A DNA stretch of 64,000 nt. It comes from Brevibacterium epidermidis NBRC 14811. GTDB taxonomy: Bacteria; Actinomycetota; Actinomycetes; Actinomycetales; Brevibacteriaceae. How positions within the stretch are numbered: the first letter of the stretch is position 1; each line of letters starts with the position of its first letter. The position numbers and the translations under genes are program-made. The notes under the pieces are model-generated. The model did not search any database. It saw only the letters and a list, made by a program, of their open reading frames with translations, and had not been told where the DNA came from. The stretch lies in the NCBI RefSeq assembly GCF_001570805.1, contig NZ_BCSJ01000008.1:62001-126000 (forward strand), written 5' to 3'. This document shows, piece after piece, positions 35,000 through 43,001 of this stretch.

Positions 35000-35056
35000 G
35001 CCGAGGTGGGCGGAGCGGAACCGACGCTGCCATGGTCGGTGAAGCCCCACCTCGGC
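35000..35056 (+). terminator. hairpin after the AtoE-like gene
   Basis: GCCGAGGTGGG and its exact complement, 35 nt apart, lie about 50 nt after the stop. The arms are one base from the recurring CCGAGGCGG word. Confidence 0.5.
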
Positions 35057-35168
35057 GAGGGTGAGTCGCTGATCTGCAGATTCGCTTGGCATAACAGGAT
35101 AAGTGACCTTAAGTGTCTATGTGGTAACCTCCGTTGTTGGCCGTCCCCGTGGAACCGGGGATGCGACG

Positions 35169-35264
35169 ATGACGGAAGATCTTGAAGCAACAGCCGTTGA
35201 TTATGCTCGGTTGAGCACTCTGCTCGACCGAGTCCGATGCCACGACGCCAACGCGTCCGGATAA
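35169..35264 (+). CDS. 31-codon upstream ORF before the BCCT transporter
   Basis: ATG 35169 opens a 31-residue frame (MTEDLEATAVDYARLSTLLD and so on). Its TAA at 35262 runs into the AAGGAG that serves the next gene, whose ATG is 11 nt after it. A 12-bp hairpin with a 3-nt loop (35206-35232) lies inside it. Its own ribosome-binding site is weak (GGGG). It may be a leader peptide or coupling device; it has no recognisable product. Confidence 0.4.
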   Translation: MTEDLEATAVDYARLSTLLDRVRCHDANASG

Positions 35265-35275
35265 GGAGTACAACC

Positions 35276-37357
35276 ATGTCAGCATCAGTTGACACCCCGC
35301 CGGGTGACCCGAAGGGAGAGGCGAAGGCCAAGGTGAAGCCCTCGCTTCCTCCCGTGAATAAGAAGGTGTTCCTGGCGGCGGCCCTGGTGGCGCTCGCCAT
35401 CACCGTGTGGGCTCTCATTTCACCGACCAATGCCGAGACGGTCCTCGGTGCCGTCGTCGGCTGGACCTCCGATTGGTTCGGCTGGTTCTACGTCCTCCTC
35501 GTCCTCGCCGTCCTCGTCTTCGTCATCTACCTGGCGGCCTCCCGCTACGGAAACACGAAGCTCGGCCCCGAACACTCGAAGCCCGAATTCGGCCTCGTCG
35601 CCTGGGCGTCGATGCTCTTCGCCGCCGGCATCAGCACCGACCTCATGTTCTTCGCCGTGGCCGAACCGGTCACGATGTACCTCACCCCACCGAGCACCGA
35701 ACCCGAAACGGTCGATGCCGCCCGCGAATCGACGGTCTGGGCGCTCTTCCACTACGGCCTGAGCGGTTGGGGACTCTACGCCCTCATGGGTATGGCTCTG
35801 GCCTACTTCGCCTACCGGATGAACATGCCGCTGGCGATCCGTTCGGCGCTGGCCCCGATCTTCGGCAAACGCGTCCACGGTGCTCTGGGCGAGACGGTCG
35901 ACTTCGCCGCCCTGCTGGGCACGATCTTCGGCGTGGCCACCTCGTTGGGCATCGGTGTCGTCATGGTCAACGTCGGTCTCAACACCGTCTTCGGCATCCC
36001 GATCGGCACCGCCACCCAGGTCGGCATCGTCGTCGTCGGAGTCGGTGTCGCCACGCTCTCGGCGATCTCGGGTGTGGACAAGGGAATCAAGTTCCTGTCC
36101 ATCCTCAACGTCGTCCTCGCCATCGCGCTGAGCCTCTGGGTGCTCGTGGCGGGAAATACGAAGTTCCTGCTCAACGCCTTCGTCCTCAATATCACCGATT
36201 TCGTCCGTCTGTTCCCGAACATGGTCGGCCAGACCTTCGCCTTCGAAGACACCGGAACGTGGATGACCGACTGGACCCTGTTCTTCTGGGCCTGGTGGAT
36301 CGCCTTCGCTTCGTTCGTCGGACTCTTCCTCGCCCGCATCTCCCGCGGACGCACCATCCGCCAGTTCGTGCTGGGCACCCTGACGATTCCGTTCATCTAC
36401 ATCTTCATGTGGATTTCGATCTACGGAAACTCGGCGCTGGACATCATCCGCAGCGGTGACAAGAAGTTCGGCGAAGCCGTCATGCTCAGTCCCGAAGGCG
36501 GCTTCTACGACCTGCTCTCCCGCTATCCGGCGTTCGCCGTCATCGCCGCTTTGGCCACGATCACGGCTCTGCTGTTCTACGTCACCACCGCGGACTCCGC
36601 GGCCTTGGTGATGGCGAACCTGTCGTCGAATCTGCGGAACCCCGCCGAGGATGGACGCGCTGGACTGCGCATCTTCTGGGCGCTGTCGACCGGTGCCCTG
36701 ACGGTGGCGATGCTGCTCGTCGGGGGCATCGGCGCCTTGCAGAGCGCGACGGTGATCATGGGCCTGCCCTTCGCCTTCGTCGTCATCCTCGTGATGATCG
36801 GTCTGTACAAGGCACTGCGGGTCGAGGCGAACCGCGTCGACAGCGTCGACACGACCCTGCCCGGCTCGTTGGCGCGTCGTTCCCGCGGCCCCGGTCACGA
36901 GACCTGGCAGCGTCAGCTCGGCCGGGTGCTGTCCTTCCCGAATCAGGCGCGTGCCCAGGAGTTCGAGCAGAAGGTGCTCATCCCCACCCTCAACGAGGTG
37001 GCCGAAGAGATGGAAGGCCGCGGAATCTCATCGCGTTGCGGTCGCGTCGATTCCGAAGGCGTATTCGTCGACGACGGTGAACTCTTCCAGTTCGAAGTCG
37101 ACGGAGGCGGGCAGTACCCGTTCCGCTATCAGGTGTGGCCGCACAAGGTCAGCGTGCCGTCGTTCGGCGGAATGGTCCCGCGCGGAACCGGCGAGGACTA
37201 CTACCGGATGGAGGTATACCTCGACGGCGGCACCGGTCAGGGCTACGACATCATGGGGTTCTCGAAGGAGCAGATCATCGATGACGTGCTCGACCAGTAC
37301 GAACGCCACGTCGAATTCCTCCAGCTGCAGGAGAACGTCATCCACGGCGATGACTGA
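35276..37357 (+). CDS. BCCT-family choline/betaine transporter (BetT type)
   Basis: This 693-residue transporter has twelve transmembrane helices and the BCCT substrate segment WTLFFWAWWIAFASFVGLFLARISRGRTIRQF. Its long C-terminal cytoplasmic domain (from about residue 525) includes PFRYQVWPHKVSVPSF and YDIMGFSKEQIIDDVLDQYERHVEFLQLQ, typical of BetT-like carriers that sense osmotic strength. It should import choline, betaine or carnitine with Na+ or H+. The start at 35276 has AAGGAG 7-8 nt upstream and follows the small upstream ORF. Confidence 0.93.
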   Translation: MSASVDTPPGDPKGEAKAKVKPSLPPVNKKVFLAAALVALAITVWALISPTNAETVLGAVVGWTSDWFGWFYVLLVLAVLVFVIYLAASRYGNTKLGPEHSKPEFGLVAWASMLFAAGISTDLMFFAVAEPVTMYLTPPSTEPETVDAARESTVWALFHYGLSGWGLYALMGMALAYFAYRMNMPLAIRSALAPIFGKRVHGALGETVDFAALLGTIFGVATSLGIGVVMVNVGLNTVFGIPIGTATQVGIVVVGVGVATLSAISGVDKGIKFLSILNVVLAIALSLWVLVAGNTKFLLNAFVLNITDFVRLFPNMVGQTFAFEDTGTWMTDWTLFFWAWWIAFASFVGLFLARISRGRTIRQFVLGTLTIPFIYIFMWISIYGNSALDIIRSGDKKFGEAVMLSPEGGFYDLLSRYPAFAVIAALATITALLFYVTTADSAALVMANLSSNLRNPAEDGRAGLRIFWALSTGALTVAMLLVGGIGALQSATVIMGLPFAFVVILVMIGLYKALRVEANRVDSVDTTLPGSLARRSRGPGHETWQRQLGRVLSFPNQARAQEFEQKVLIPTLNEVAEEMEGRGISSRCGRVDSEGVFVDDGELFQFEVDGGGQYPFRYQVWPHKVSVPSFGGMVPRGTGEDYYRMEVYLDGGTGQGYDIMGFSKEQIIDDVLDQYERHVEFLQLQENVIHGDD

Positions 37358-37375
37358 ATCCGCTGGGTGAGAGCG

Positions 37376-37416
37376 ACGCCCGGGATCCTGGCCTGATGGT
37401 CGGCGGTCCCGGGCGT
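37376..37416 (+). terminator. terminator after the BCCT gene
   Basis: ACGCCCGGGA and its exact complement flank a 21-nt loop, and the right arm is followed by TGTCGTTTCTC. Confidence 0.75.
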
Positions 37417-37419
37417 TGT

Positions 37420-37452
37420 CGTTTCTCGCACCGAGGCGGCACGTTTCTCCCG
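37420..37452. repeat. derived half copy of the CGTTTCTCG palindromic repeat
   Basis: CGTTTCTCG, then CACCGAGGCGG, then CACGTTTCTCC repeats the layout of 23908-23940, with the recurring CCGAGGCGG word in the middle. Confidence 0.4.
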
Positions 37453-37501
37453 CATCGAGGCGGCCGGACGGTGCGTGGCGAGCCCGGGAAAGGTCAGGCG
37501 A

Positions 37502-38386
37502 TCACCCCGCAATCACGCTGCGCAGGGTGCGGGTGACGGACAGGGCCGTGAGTCCGCTGGTGGCGGGGTTCTCCGGGCTCGGGGTCGAGCGGATGTCGAA
37601 GGTGAACCCTCCTGCCGATCCGGCTGCTCGGATCCGATGGGCGGACTGGTTCTGACCGGCCACCGCTTGGATTACGACCTGCACCCGCTCCAACGATGCG
37701 CCGAGCATGTCGGCATCGGACGTGCCGGCGGACAGTCCGCGGGTGGCCCAAGCGAGAGCGACGGCGATATTGACGTTGGCCGGGAACTTCTCGATCGCCT
37801 CGGCGGGGTTGCCCGTGAACACCGTCAAGGGTCCGTCCTCGGGGCGGAGGTCACGCAGACGTGCGGCCTCGGTCTCGGACATCCACGGTCGGATGAGTCC
37901 GCTCGCCTCCTTCGAAGTGGTGATTTCGACGGTGTCGAGGCCATCGGCCTGCGCCGCCGCCTCGAGCACATCGAGTCCACCGATCGCCCCGTTGGTCACA
38001 TGCAACCGGCCGGGGCCAGCGAGCAGACCCGCACGGGCCTCGGGCGCTGCCAGGGCACCGACACTGGTGAGGACGAGAGGGCGACCGGACGCAATAGCCG
38101 ACGGACCGAGCTGGGCGGCGGCAGGGACACCGGCGCATTCGACGATGACGTCGAAGCCGTCGAACATCCTCGGTGAGGGTGAAGTGTCGATGTCGGCACG
38201 ACCGGCGAGCCGGGCAAGACCAGGGAGGTCGACCACCTCGGCGCCGTGATTCGGGCGGCCGTCATGCTTGGCTCGATCAGAGACCAGAGCGGTCAGGCTG
38301 AGCGTCCCGGCGGCGAGCTCGGGAGAGAGCAGCTGGGCGACGTGACGGCCGATGGCACCGAATCCGAGGAGGAGCACTGAGGTCAT
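37502..38386 (-). CDS. aspartate dehydrogenase-like protein
   Basis: This 294-residue protein has an N-terminal Rossmann motif (VLLLGFGAIGRHVAQLL) and a C-terminal aspartate-dehydrogenase domain: VEITTSKEASGLIRPWMSETEAARL, then AIEKFPANVNIAVALAWATRG with the conserved KFPxNVNVA catalytic His/Asn region. The enzyme family makes iminoaspartate from L-aspartate for NAD synthesis or aspartate breakdown. No nadA or nadC gene is nearby. TAAGGT lies 6 nt before ATG 38386. Confidence 0.85.
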   Translation of the reverse strand: MTSVLLLGFGAIGRHVAQLLSPELAAGTLSLTALVSDRAKHDGRPNHGAEVVDLPGLARLAGRADIDTSPSPRMFDGFDVIVECAGVPAAAQLGPSAIASGRPLVLTSVGALAAPEARAGLLAGPGRLHVTNGAIGGLDVLEAAAQADGLDTVEITTSKEASGLIRPWMSETEAARLRDLRPEDGPLTVFTGNPAEAIEKFPANVNIAVALAWATRGLSAGTSDADMLGASLERVQVVIQAVAGQNQSAHRIRAAGSAGGFTFDIRSTPSPENPATSGLTALSVTRTLRSVIAG

Positions 38387-38392
38387 GGCCGC

Positions 38393-38398
38393 ACCTTA
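38393..38398 (-). promoter_or_regulatory. -10 box TAAGGT of the aspartate dehydrogenase gene
   Basis: TAAGGT on the minus strand is exactly 6 nt before ATG 38386. Confidence 0.45.
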
Positions 38399-38489
38399 TC
38401 GGAGATCACTGACATGGGGCTCAGACCGGCGTGACCATGACCTGGGGGACCGGAGTATGGGGCGTGCGGGCAATGTCAGTGCGACGCGA

Positions 38490-38495
38490 TACGGT
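38490..38495 (+). promoter_or_regulatory. -10 box TACGGT of tag
   Basis: TACGGT ends 6 nt before ATG 38502; no ribosome-binding site is present. Confidence 0.5.
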
Positions 38496-38501
38496 TGCAG
38501 A

Positions 38502-39122
38502 ATGGACGACGAAACACAGCCAAACCATTCCGGCGGAGCCGTCATCGGCGACGACGGACTGGCCCGCACTCCTTGGGCGTACGGCGACCCGATGCTGCTG
38601 GACTACTACGACAGCGAATGGGGCCTGCCCATCCATGACGAGGCGGGGCTGTTCGAGCGGATGAGCCTCGAAGGATTCCAGGCCGGACTCTCCTGGCTGA
38701 CGATTCTGAAGAAGCGGGAGCGATTCCGTGAGGTCTTCGCCGGATTCGATCCCGAGGCCGTTGCCCGCTTCGGCGACGTCGAGATCGAGCAGCTGCTGAC
38801 CGACCCCGGGATCATTCGCCATCGGGGCAAGATCGAAGCTTGCATCAACAACGCTGCTCGCGTGATCGAGCTGCGTGAAGATGGCGGGCTCGATGCGTTT
38901 CTGTGGTCGTTCCAGCCTGCGCAGACGCCGCGGCCGCGCACCGTCGCCGAGATCCCGACGACCGGACCGGAGTCCGTGGCCCTGTCGAAGGCTCTGAAGA
39001 AGAAGGGATTCCGCTTCGTCGGACCGACCACGATGTATGCCCTGATGGAGGCCATCGGCATGGTCGATACGCACCTGCTCGACTCCCACCGGCGAGGTGC
39101 CTCCGGAGTGTGGTCGAAATGA
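38502..39122 (+). CDS. tag: DNA-3-methyladenine glycosylase I, zinc-snap residues missing
   Basis: This 206-residue protein aligns along its length with E. coli Tag, which removes 3-methyladenine from alkylated DNA. The catalytic-pocket Glu57 is kept in SLEGFQAGLSWLTILKKRE, and PGIIRHRGKIEACINNA and LSKALKKKGFRFVGPTTMYALMEAIGMV are intact. Three of the four zinc-snap ligands differ: Thr23 for Cys4, Tyr36 for His17 and Ser195 for Cys179, while His191 remains. The protein therefore probably folds without zinc. The next gene overlaps by 4 nt. Confidence 0.92.
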   Translation: MDDETQPNHSGGAVIGDDGLARTPWAYGDPMLLDYYDSEWGLPIHDEAGLFERMSLEGFQAGLSWLTILKKRERFREVFAGFDPEAVARFGDVEIEQLLTDPGIIRHRGKIEACINNAARVIELREDGGLDAFLWSFQPAQTPRPRTVAEIPTTGPESVALSKALKKKGFRFVGPTTMYALMEAIGMVDTHLLDSHRRGASGVWSK

Positions 39123-39562
39123 ACGACATCCGAGTCTCCGCGCTCGTCCTCCTCCACCCGCAGCGTCCGGGGCTGCTCATGGTGCGCAAGGCCGGGACGA
39201 CGTCATTCATGTTGCCCGGCGGCAAACCCGAAGAGGGGGAGACCGCTGAGGACACCATCGTGCGCGAGATCGCCGAGGAACTCGGACTCGATCTGGACCG
39301 ACACCGGCTGCACGCCCTGGGTACGTTCGCCGCGGCGGCGGCGAACGAGGCCGATCACCGAGTCATCGGCGACGTGTTCTGCTACGACGGCCAGCCGGAG
39401 GGGCTCGATGTGGAGAACATCGCGCATCTGGCCGAGATCGCCGAAGCCGGGTGGTTTCCCATCGATCCTCTGCCCGCGGACACCGAGACCCGCCAGTTCG
39501 CACCGCTGACCCGCAATGAGGTGATCCCGGCGTTGCAAGCAGCTGGGAGATCGTCAGGCTGA
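39119..39562 (+). CDS. NUDIX hydrolase
   Basis: This 147-residue protein has a full Nudix box, GGKPEEGETAEDTIVREIAEELG, which binds Mg2+ and cleaves a nucleoside diphosphate linked to another group. The preceding LLHPQRPGLLMVRKAGTTSFMLP and the acidic C-terminal part are those of MutT-like enzymes. ATG 39119 overlaps the tag stop codon as ATGA, so it is translated together with a DNA repair gene. Nucleotide pool cleaning is a reasonable guess. Confidence 0.92.
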   Translation: MNDIRVSALVLLHPQRPGLLMVRKAGTTSFMLPGGKPEEGETAEDTIVREIAEELGLDLDRHRLHALGTFAAAAANEADHRVIGDVFCYDGQPEGLDVENIAHLAEIAEAGWFPIDPLPADTETRQFAPLTRNEVIPALQAAGRSSG

Positions 39563-39639
39563 CCGGCGGCGCCGCGCACACGGTGTGGCACTGGGTTCAC
39601 GTGGTGCGGCATTCGATTCACACGGCGCGGCGGCTGTTC

Positions 39640-40143
39640 TCACACGGCGCGGCGTTGGAACGCGAGGTCGAGGGTGAACAGCTGCAGGGAGTGCACCAGG
39701 GTGATCGCTGCGATGAGGAAGCTCAGTGAGATGTCGATGATGCCGAAGACCGTCAGTGCCGGTGGGCTGACATAGCCGGGTGCCTGCAGGAGGGTGCAGC
39801 CGATGACGATTGCGCCGGTGAGGATCGCAATCAGGACGGCGATCGTCGTTCGTCCCACCGCAGCCAGGCACAGCAGACCGGTGGTGAACAGCAGAGCGAA
39901 GAGCGCGAAGACATCGACTCCCCGTCCGATGATGAGGACTTCCTGCCACAGGTTCCCGTACGTGACCGAACTGTCCGGTTCGGGGGAGTAGTAGGGGAAG
40001 AACGAAGCGGCGATGACCATCACCACCAACGGTCCATAGAGGCGGGCATAGACGATGTTCGTGCGTCGGATGCGCCGGGCGAGGTCGTCGGCGCGGCGGA
40101 GCTGCCCGGTCGTCATCGACCGGTCGTCGTCTGTCGCCGTCAC
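39640..40143 (-). CDS. hypothetical four-helix membrane protein
   Basis: This protein of about 167 residues has four hydrophobic segments: YGPLVVMVIAASFFPYY, VFALFALLFTTGLLCLAA, TIAVLIAILTGAIVIGCTLL and VFGIIDISLSFLIAAITLVHS. The N-terminus is charged. I recognise no family. GTG 40143 is used because GGGCGGG precedes it; ATG 40113 is an alternative. It stands convergent to the NUDIX gene. Confidence 0.6.
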   Translation of the reverse strand: MTATDDDRSMTTGQLRRADDLARRIRRTNIVYARLYGPLVVMVIAASFFPYYSPEPDSSVTYGNLWQEVLIIGRGVDVFALFALLFTTGLLCLAAVGRTTIAVLIAILTGAIVIGCTLLQAPGYVSPPALTVFGIIDISLSFLIAAITLVHSLQLFTLDLAFQRRAV

Positions 40144-40426
40144 CGTGGCCCGCCCTTGGTGTCGAGGCGGGTGGCACGAGGACTCGTTGCTGTGCCGAAG
40201 CACGGCAGAAGCATCGCATTTCTCCAATCAGGGAGTTAGGGGATTGTGGTCGACAATGGCGCGAATGGATTAGGCGTCATCAAGGCGGGTCGAAACCTGA
40301 AACGTATTCAGGAAAGTTACCGCTCGGTGTTCTCACGAGACAAGGAATGGTCATGACTCAGGTGTCATGCCCGCGAAATTTCACATATTCGCACAAAGGC
40401 TTTTATGCCGGGTTGTGACTTTATCC
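40144..40426. other. AT-richer intergenic stretch with a possible 21-codon ORF
   Basis: From about 40230 the sequence is visibly richer in A and T than its neighbours. One small frame, ATG 40353 to TGA 40416 (21 residues, MTQVSCPRNF and so on), has AAGGA 7 nt upstream. No tRNA, terminal repeat or known riboswitch shape is evident. The stretch may be promoter DNA of the 40143 gene or an acquired remnant. Confidence 0.3.
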
Positions 40427-41587
40427 CTATTTGGCTGCTCGCCGAGGCGCATTCTTCGATCGGGCAGTCGCGAGGTCAGGTACGGCATGATCCTCTGCCG
40501 CGCGACCGAGCAGGCGCGAGATTCGATCGAGGGTGTCGCGGAGTTCGGGGCTGTCGACGACGGTGAAGTCGGTGTCCAGCCGTGCCAGTGTCAGGGCCAT
40601 GGTGGCCAGGCTCTGCCCGCCGACAGTGACGAGGCAGCGATCGTCCTCGAGCGCTTCGACCGTGCCTTCGGCGGATGCGAGCCTCTTCATCACCGTGGGT
40701 GCAGGGGCGTCGACGACGACCTGGGCCGAATGCCGCCACCTGGGTTCCGTCGCATGTCGTTCGACGAAGTCTCCGATATCGTCGGCCGGCAGCGGGCGCG
40801 GAGTGAAGCTGCGGCCGCTCGGGATCTTCGGCACGATGCGTTCGGCGCTGAAGACCTGCCAAGCCTCGGATTTGGGATCGAAGGCCAGCAGGTGCCAGCG
40901 GTGCTGACGGTTGACGAGCCGATAGGCCTCGACTTCCAGATGGGCCTCGTGAGTCGGGGGACTGTGCGCGGCTGCCGGTGGTGGTGAATCTCCGGCGGTG
41001 GAGTCAGTGGCCCCGGCATCGTTGGTTTCTGTGTTGGTGGCGCCTGAGCTGGCTGCGTCGCCGGCAGCGTCGCCGGGTGGGTGGACGGACGGCTCGCCGA
41101 GGTAGGTGAAGCGCAGGAGTTCGTGTCGGCGGCAGTGGTCGATGAGGGTGACGATGAGGTTCGGGTCGATGATCGGCATCGGCTGATTGCCGACGACCGG
41201 AACGGTGAAGTGTGCGAGGCTCTGCACCCTGGCCCGGACTGCGGCGGGCAGAATGGTCTCGAGCTTCGCCAGCGCCAGGGCCGAAGTCTCTTCCATTCCG
41301 CCGATGATGCAGCTCAGCCCAGAATGGAGGCCGACGGCGACCGCCACCGCTTCATCGGCGTCGAAGATGAGCGGCGGGATGCCCACACCATTGGAGGAGA
41401 GGCGGTAGCCGCCCTCGGTTCCGCGTGTGCCGTCGATCGAGTAGCCGATATCGCGCAGCGTGCCGATATCGTTCCGGACGGTCCGCGGACTCACTTCCAG
41501 ACGATCTGCCAATTCGTTTCCCGACCAGGTTCGGGGGACCATCAGCAGTGACAATAACCCGAGCAGCCGTGCTGCAGTCTGTGACAT
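40427..41587 (-). CDS. WYL-domain transcriptional regulator
   Basis: This 386-residue protein has an N-terminal HTH_11 domain (LLGLLSLLMVPRTWSGNELADRLEVSPRTVRNDIGTLRDIGYSI), a WYL ligand-binding core (LLRFTYLGEPS, then RLVNRQHRWHLLAFDPKSEAWQVFSAERI) and a C-terminal WCX domain. A Gly/Ala/Ser/Thr-rich loop of about 45 residues interrupts the WYL domain near residues 168-212. WYL proteins sense nucleic acids or metabolites. It faces the transposase-like gene across 54 nt. Confidence 0.9.
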   Translation of the reverse strand: MSQTAARLLGLLSLLMVPRTWSGNELADRLEVSPRTVRNDIGTLRDIGYSIDGTRGTEGGYRLSSNGVGIPPLIFDADEAVAVAVGLHSGLSCIIGGMEETSALALAKLETILPAAVRARVQSLAHFTVPVVGNQPMPIIDPNLIVTLIDHCRRHELLRFTYLGEPSVHPPGDAAGDAASSGATNTETNDAGATDSTAGDSPPPAAAHSPPTHEAHLEVEAYRLVNRQHRWHLLAFDPKSEAWQVFSAERIVPKIPSGRSFTPRPLPADDIGDFVERHATEPRWRHSAQVVVDAPAPTVMKRLASAEGTVEALEDDRCLVTVGGQSLATMALTLARLDTDFTVVDSPELRDTLDRISRLLGRAAEDHAVPDLATARSKNAPRRAAK

Positions 41588-41641
41588 CTCTGCGTCTTCT
41601 GTCGTTTAGGAAGACCTCCTGCCTGAACTCAGAATAGCATT

Positions 41642-42934
41642 ATGCAAATCGTTCCGGGGCAGAGCGAAAACAATGAAGTGGCTTCCCCGAATTCGGAGGA
41701 ACTGACAAAATTGATGCACGACCAGCAGAATATTCAGAGTATTCCTTCCCCAGTGACAACAGAAACTGAATTCGATGTCGACGACTATCTCGAGTTGTAT
41801 TCCTCGGCACGGAAGAAGGACAAAGGGTGGATCCTCGACGAGGTCATGATCCTCACCGGATGGTCGCGTGACCATGCGCGGCGCCGATTGGCTGCCCTGC
41901 ACGACGGAGAGGACGACTTCGATGATGAGGCCACCGAACAGGCACGATCAAGGTGCTGCAAATATTCGCCCGAATCACGGGCACTCCTCGTTCAGATCTG
42001 GGAGTGGTCGGGGTATCAGAGCGGCAAATACCTGGCCGCAGTGATGCCGCTGCTGCTCGACGCCGCCGAACGCCACGGCGCCCTCGTCCCCGACCGGGAC
42101 GGGTACAGTCTCGAGGTTCGCAGCGAACTGCTCGCCGTCAGTCCGGCATCGATCGACCGGTATCTGCGCTCGGCGCGAGCCGAGGACTTCCGAGACCGCC
42201 GAGTGTCGACGAAACGGTTCACCAGTCCCAGCGAAGACTTCCTCGACTTCGCGTCGGGACCGAACGAGTTTGAGCCCGGATTCTTCCTCGTCGACACCAT
42301 CGCGCATGCGGGACCGACCCGCGCCTCGAACTGCGTGTTCACGATCAGCGCCTCCTGCCTGCACACCGGCTGGGTCTTCACACGCAGCCTTGCCGACAAC
42401 TCCCCGGGCACCATGGTGGAGGTTCTGCAGTGGTCACTCGACGAGGTGCAGGGGATTCCCTTCTGGGTCAACGCCATCGAGCTGAGCAACGCCGATGACA
42501 CCGTCCACGAGGCGACCGACCGGTGGGCACGCAGCCTGGACATCCATTTCAGTCCGGTGCTCAAAGACCTCCGCCGCGATCGGCTTCCGGAAGCATCGCG
42601 GCATCAGCATCTCGTCCACGAGTACGGCAATATCCGCCGCTACGACACCGACGAGGCTCGGTCTGCACTCAACGGACTCTGGCGTGCCGTCGACGACCGG
42701 CTCAACTACTTCACCCCTACGCGCAAACCAGCCGGCTGGGCAGAAGGCGAGGATGGCGAGCAGCGTCGCATCTACGACGAACCGAGCACACCGTTCGAAC
42801 GGCTGCGCGCAGCGGGCGTCATGTCACCGACGCAGGAGGACGAGCTCATCCGGTACGCAGACGGTCTCGACCCGGCCCGCCTGACCGAGGAGATCATTTT
42901 CTGGCAGAACCGTCTTCAGGAGCTGGCCGCCTGA
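41642..42934 (+). CDS. transposase/integrase-like protein, probably domesticated
   Basis: This 430-residue protein has a helix-turn-helix like that of large DDE transposases (YLELYSSARKKDKGWILDEVMILTGWSRDHARRRL, then LLAVSPASIDRYLRSAR). An rve-type core follows: FFLVDTIAHAG, with Asp218 in the first catalytic position. The second aspartate motif (usually TDNDG) reads NAIELSN, so the triad seems broken. The third Glu may persist in HEYGNIRRY. No terminal inverted repeats or target duplications flank it. The first 50 codons are richer in A and T than the rest, consistent with transfer. It could now be a DNA-binding protein paired with the WYL regulator. Confidence 0.65.
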   Translation: MQIVPGQSENNEVASPNSEELTKLMHDQQNIQSIPSPVTTETEFDVDDYLELYSSARKKDKGWILDEVMILTGWSRDHARRRLAALHDGEDDFDDEATEQARSRCCKYSPESRALLVQIWEWSGYQSGKYLAAVMPLLLDAAERHGALVPDRDGYSLEVRSELLAVSPASIDRYLRSARAEDFRDRRVSTKRFTSPSEDFLDFASGPNEFEPGFFLVDTIAHAGPTRASNCVFTISASCLHTGWVFTRSLADNSPGTMVEVLQWSLDEVQGIPFWVNAIELSNADDTVHEATDRWARSLDIHFSPVLKDLRRDRLPEASRHQHLVHEYGNIRRYDTDEARSALNGLWRAVDDRLNYFTPTRKPAGWAEGEDGEQRRIYDEPSTPFERLRAAGVMSPTQEDELIRYADGLDPARLTEEIIFWQNRLQELAA

Positions 42935-43001
42935 GCGGGGTTCGGCCCAGGGATGTCGGCCACGGGTCGTCGGCAGCGAGCCGAGCCCAGGGGCCGACGG
43001 C

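Noticed and set aside
34949-35168. Riboswitch before the BCCT gene
   Set aside because: Hairpins are present but no consensus of a known riboswitch class could be matched.
41642-42934. Complete insertion sequence
   Set aside because: No terminal inverted repeats or target-site duplication was found around the transposase-like gene.
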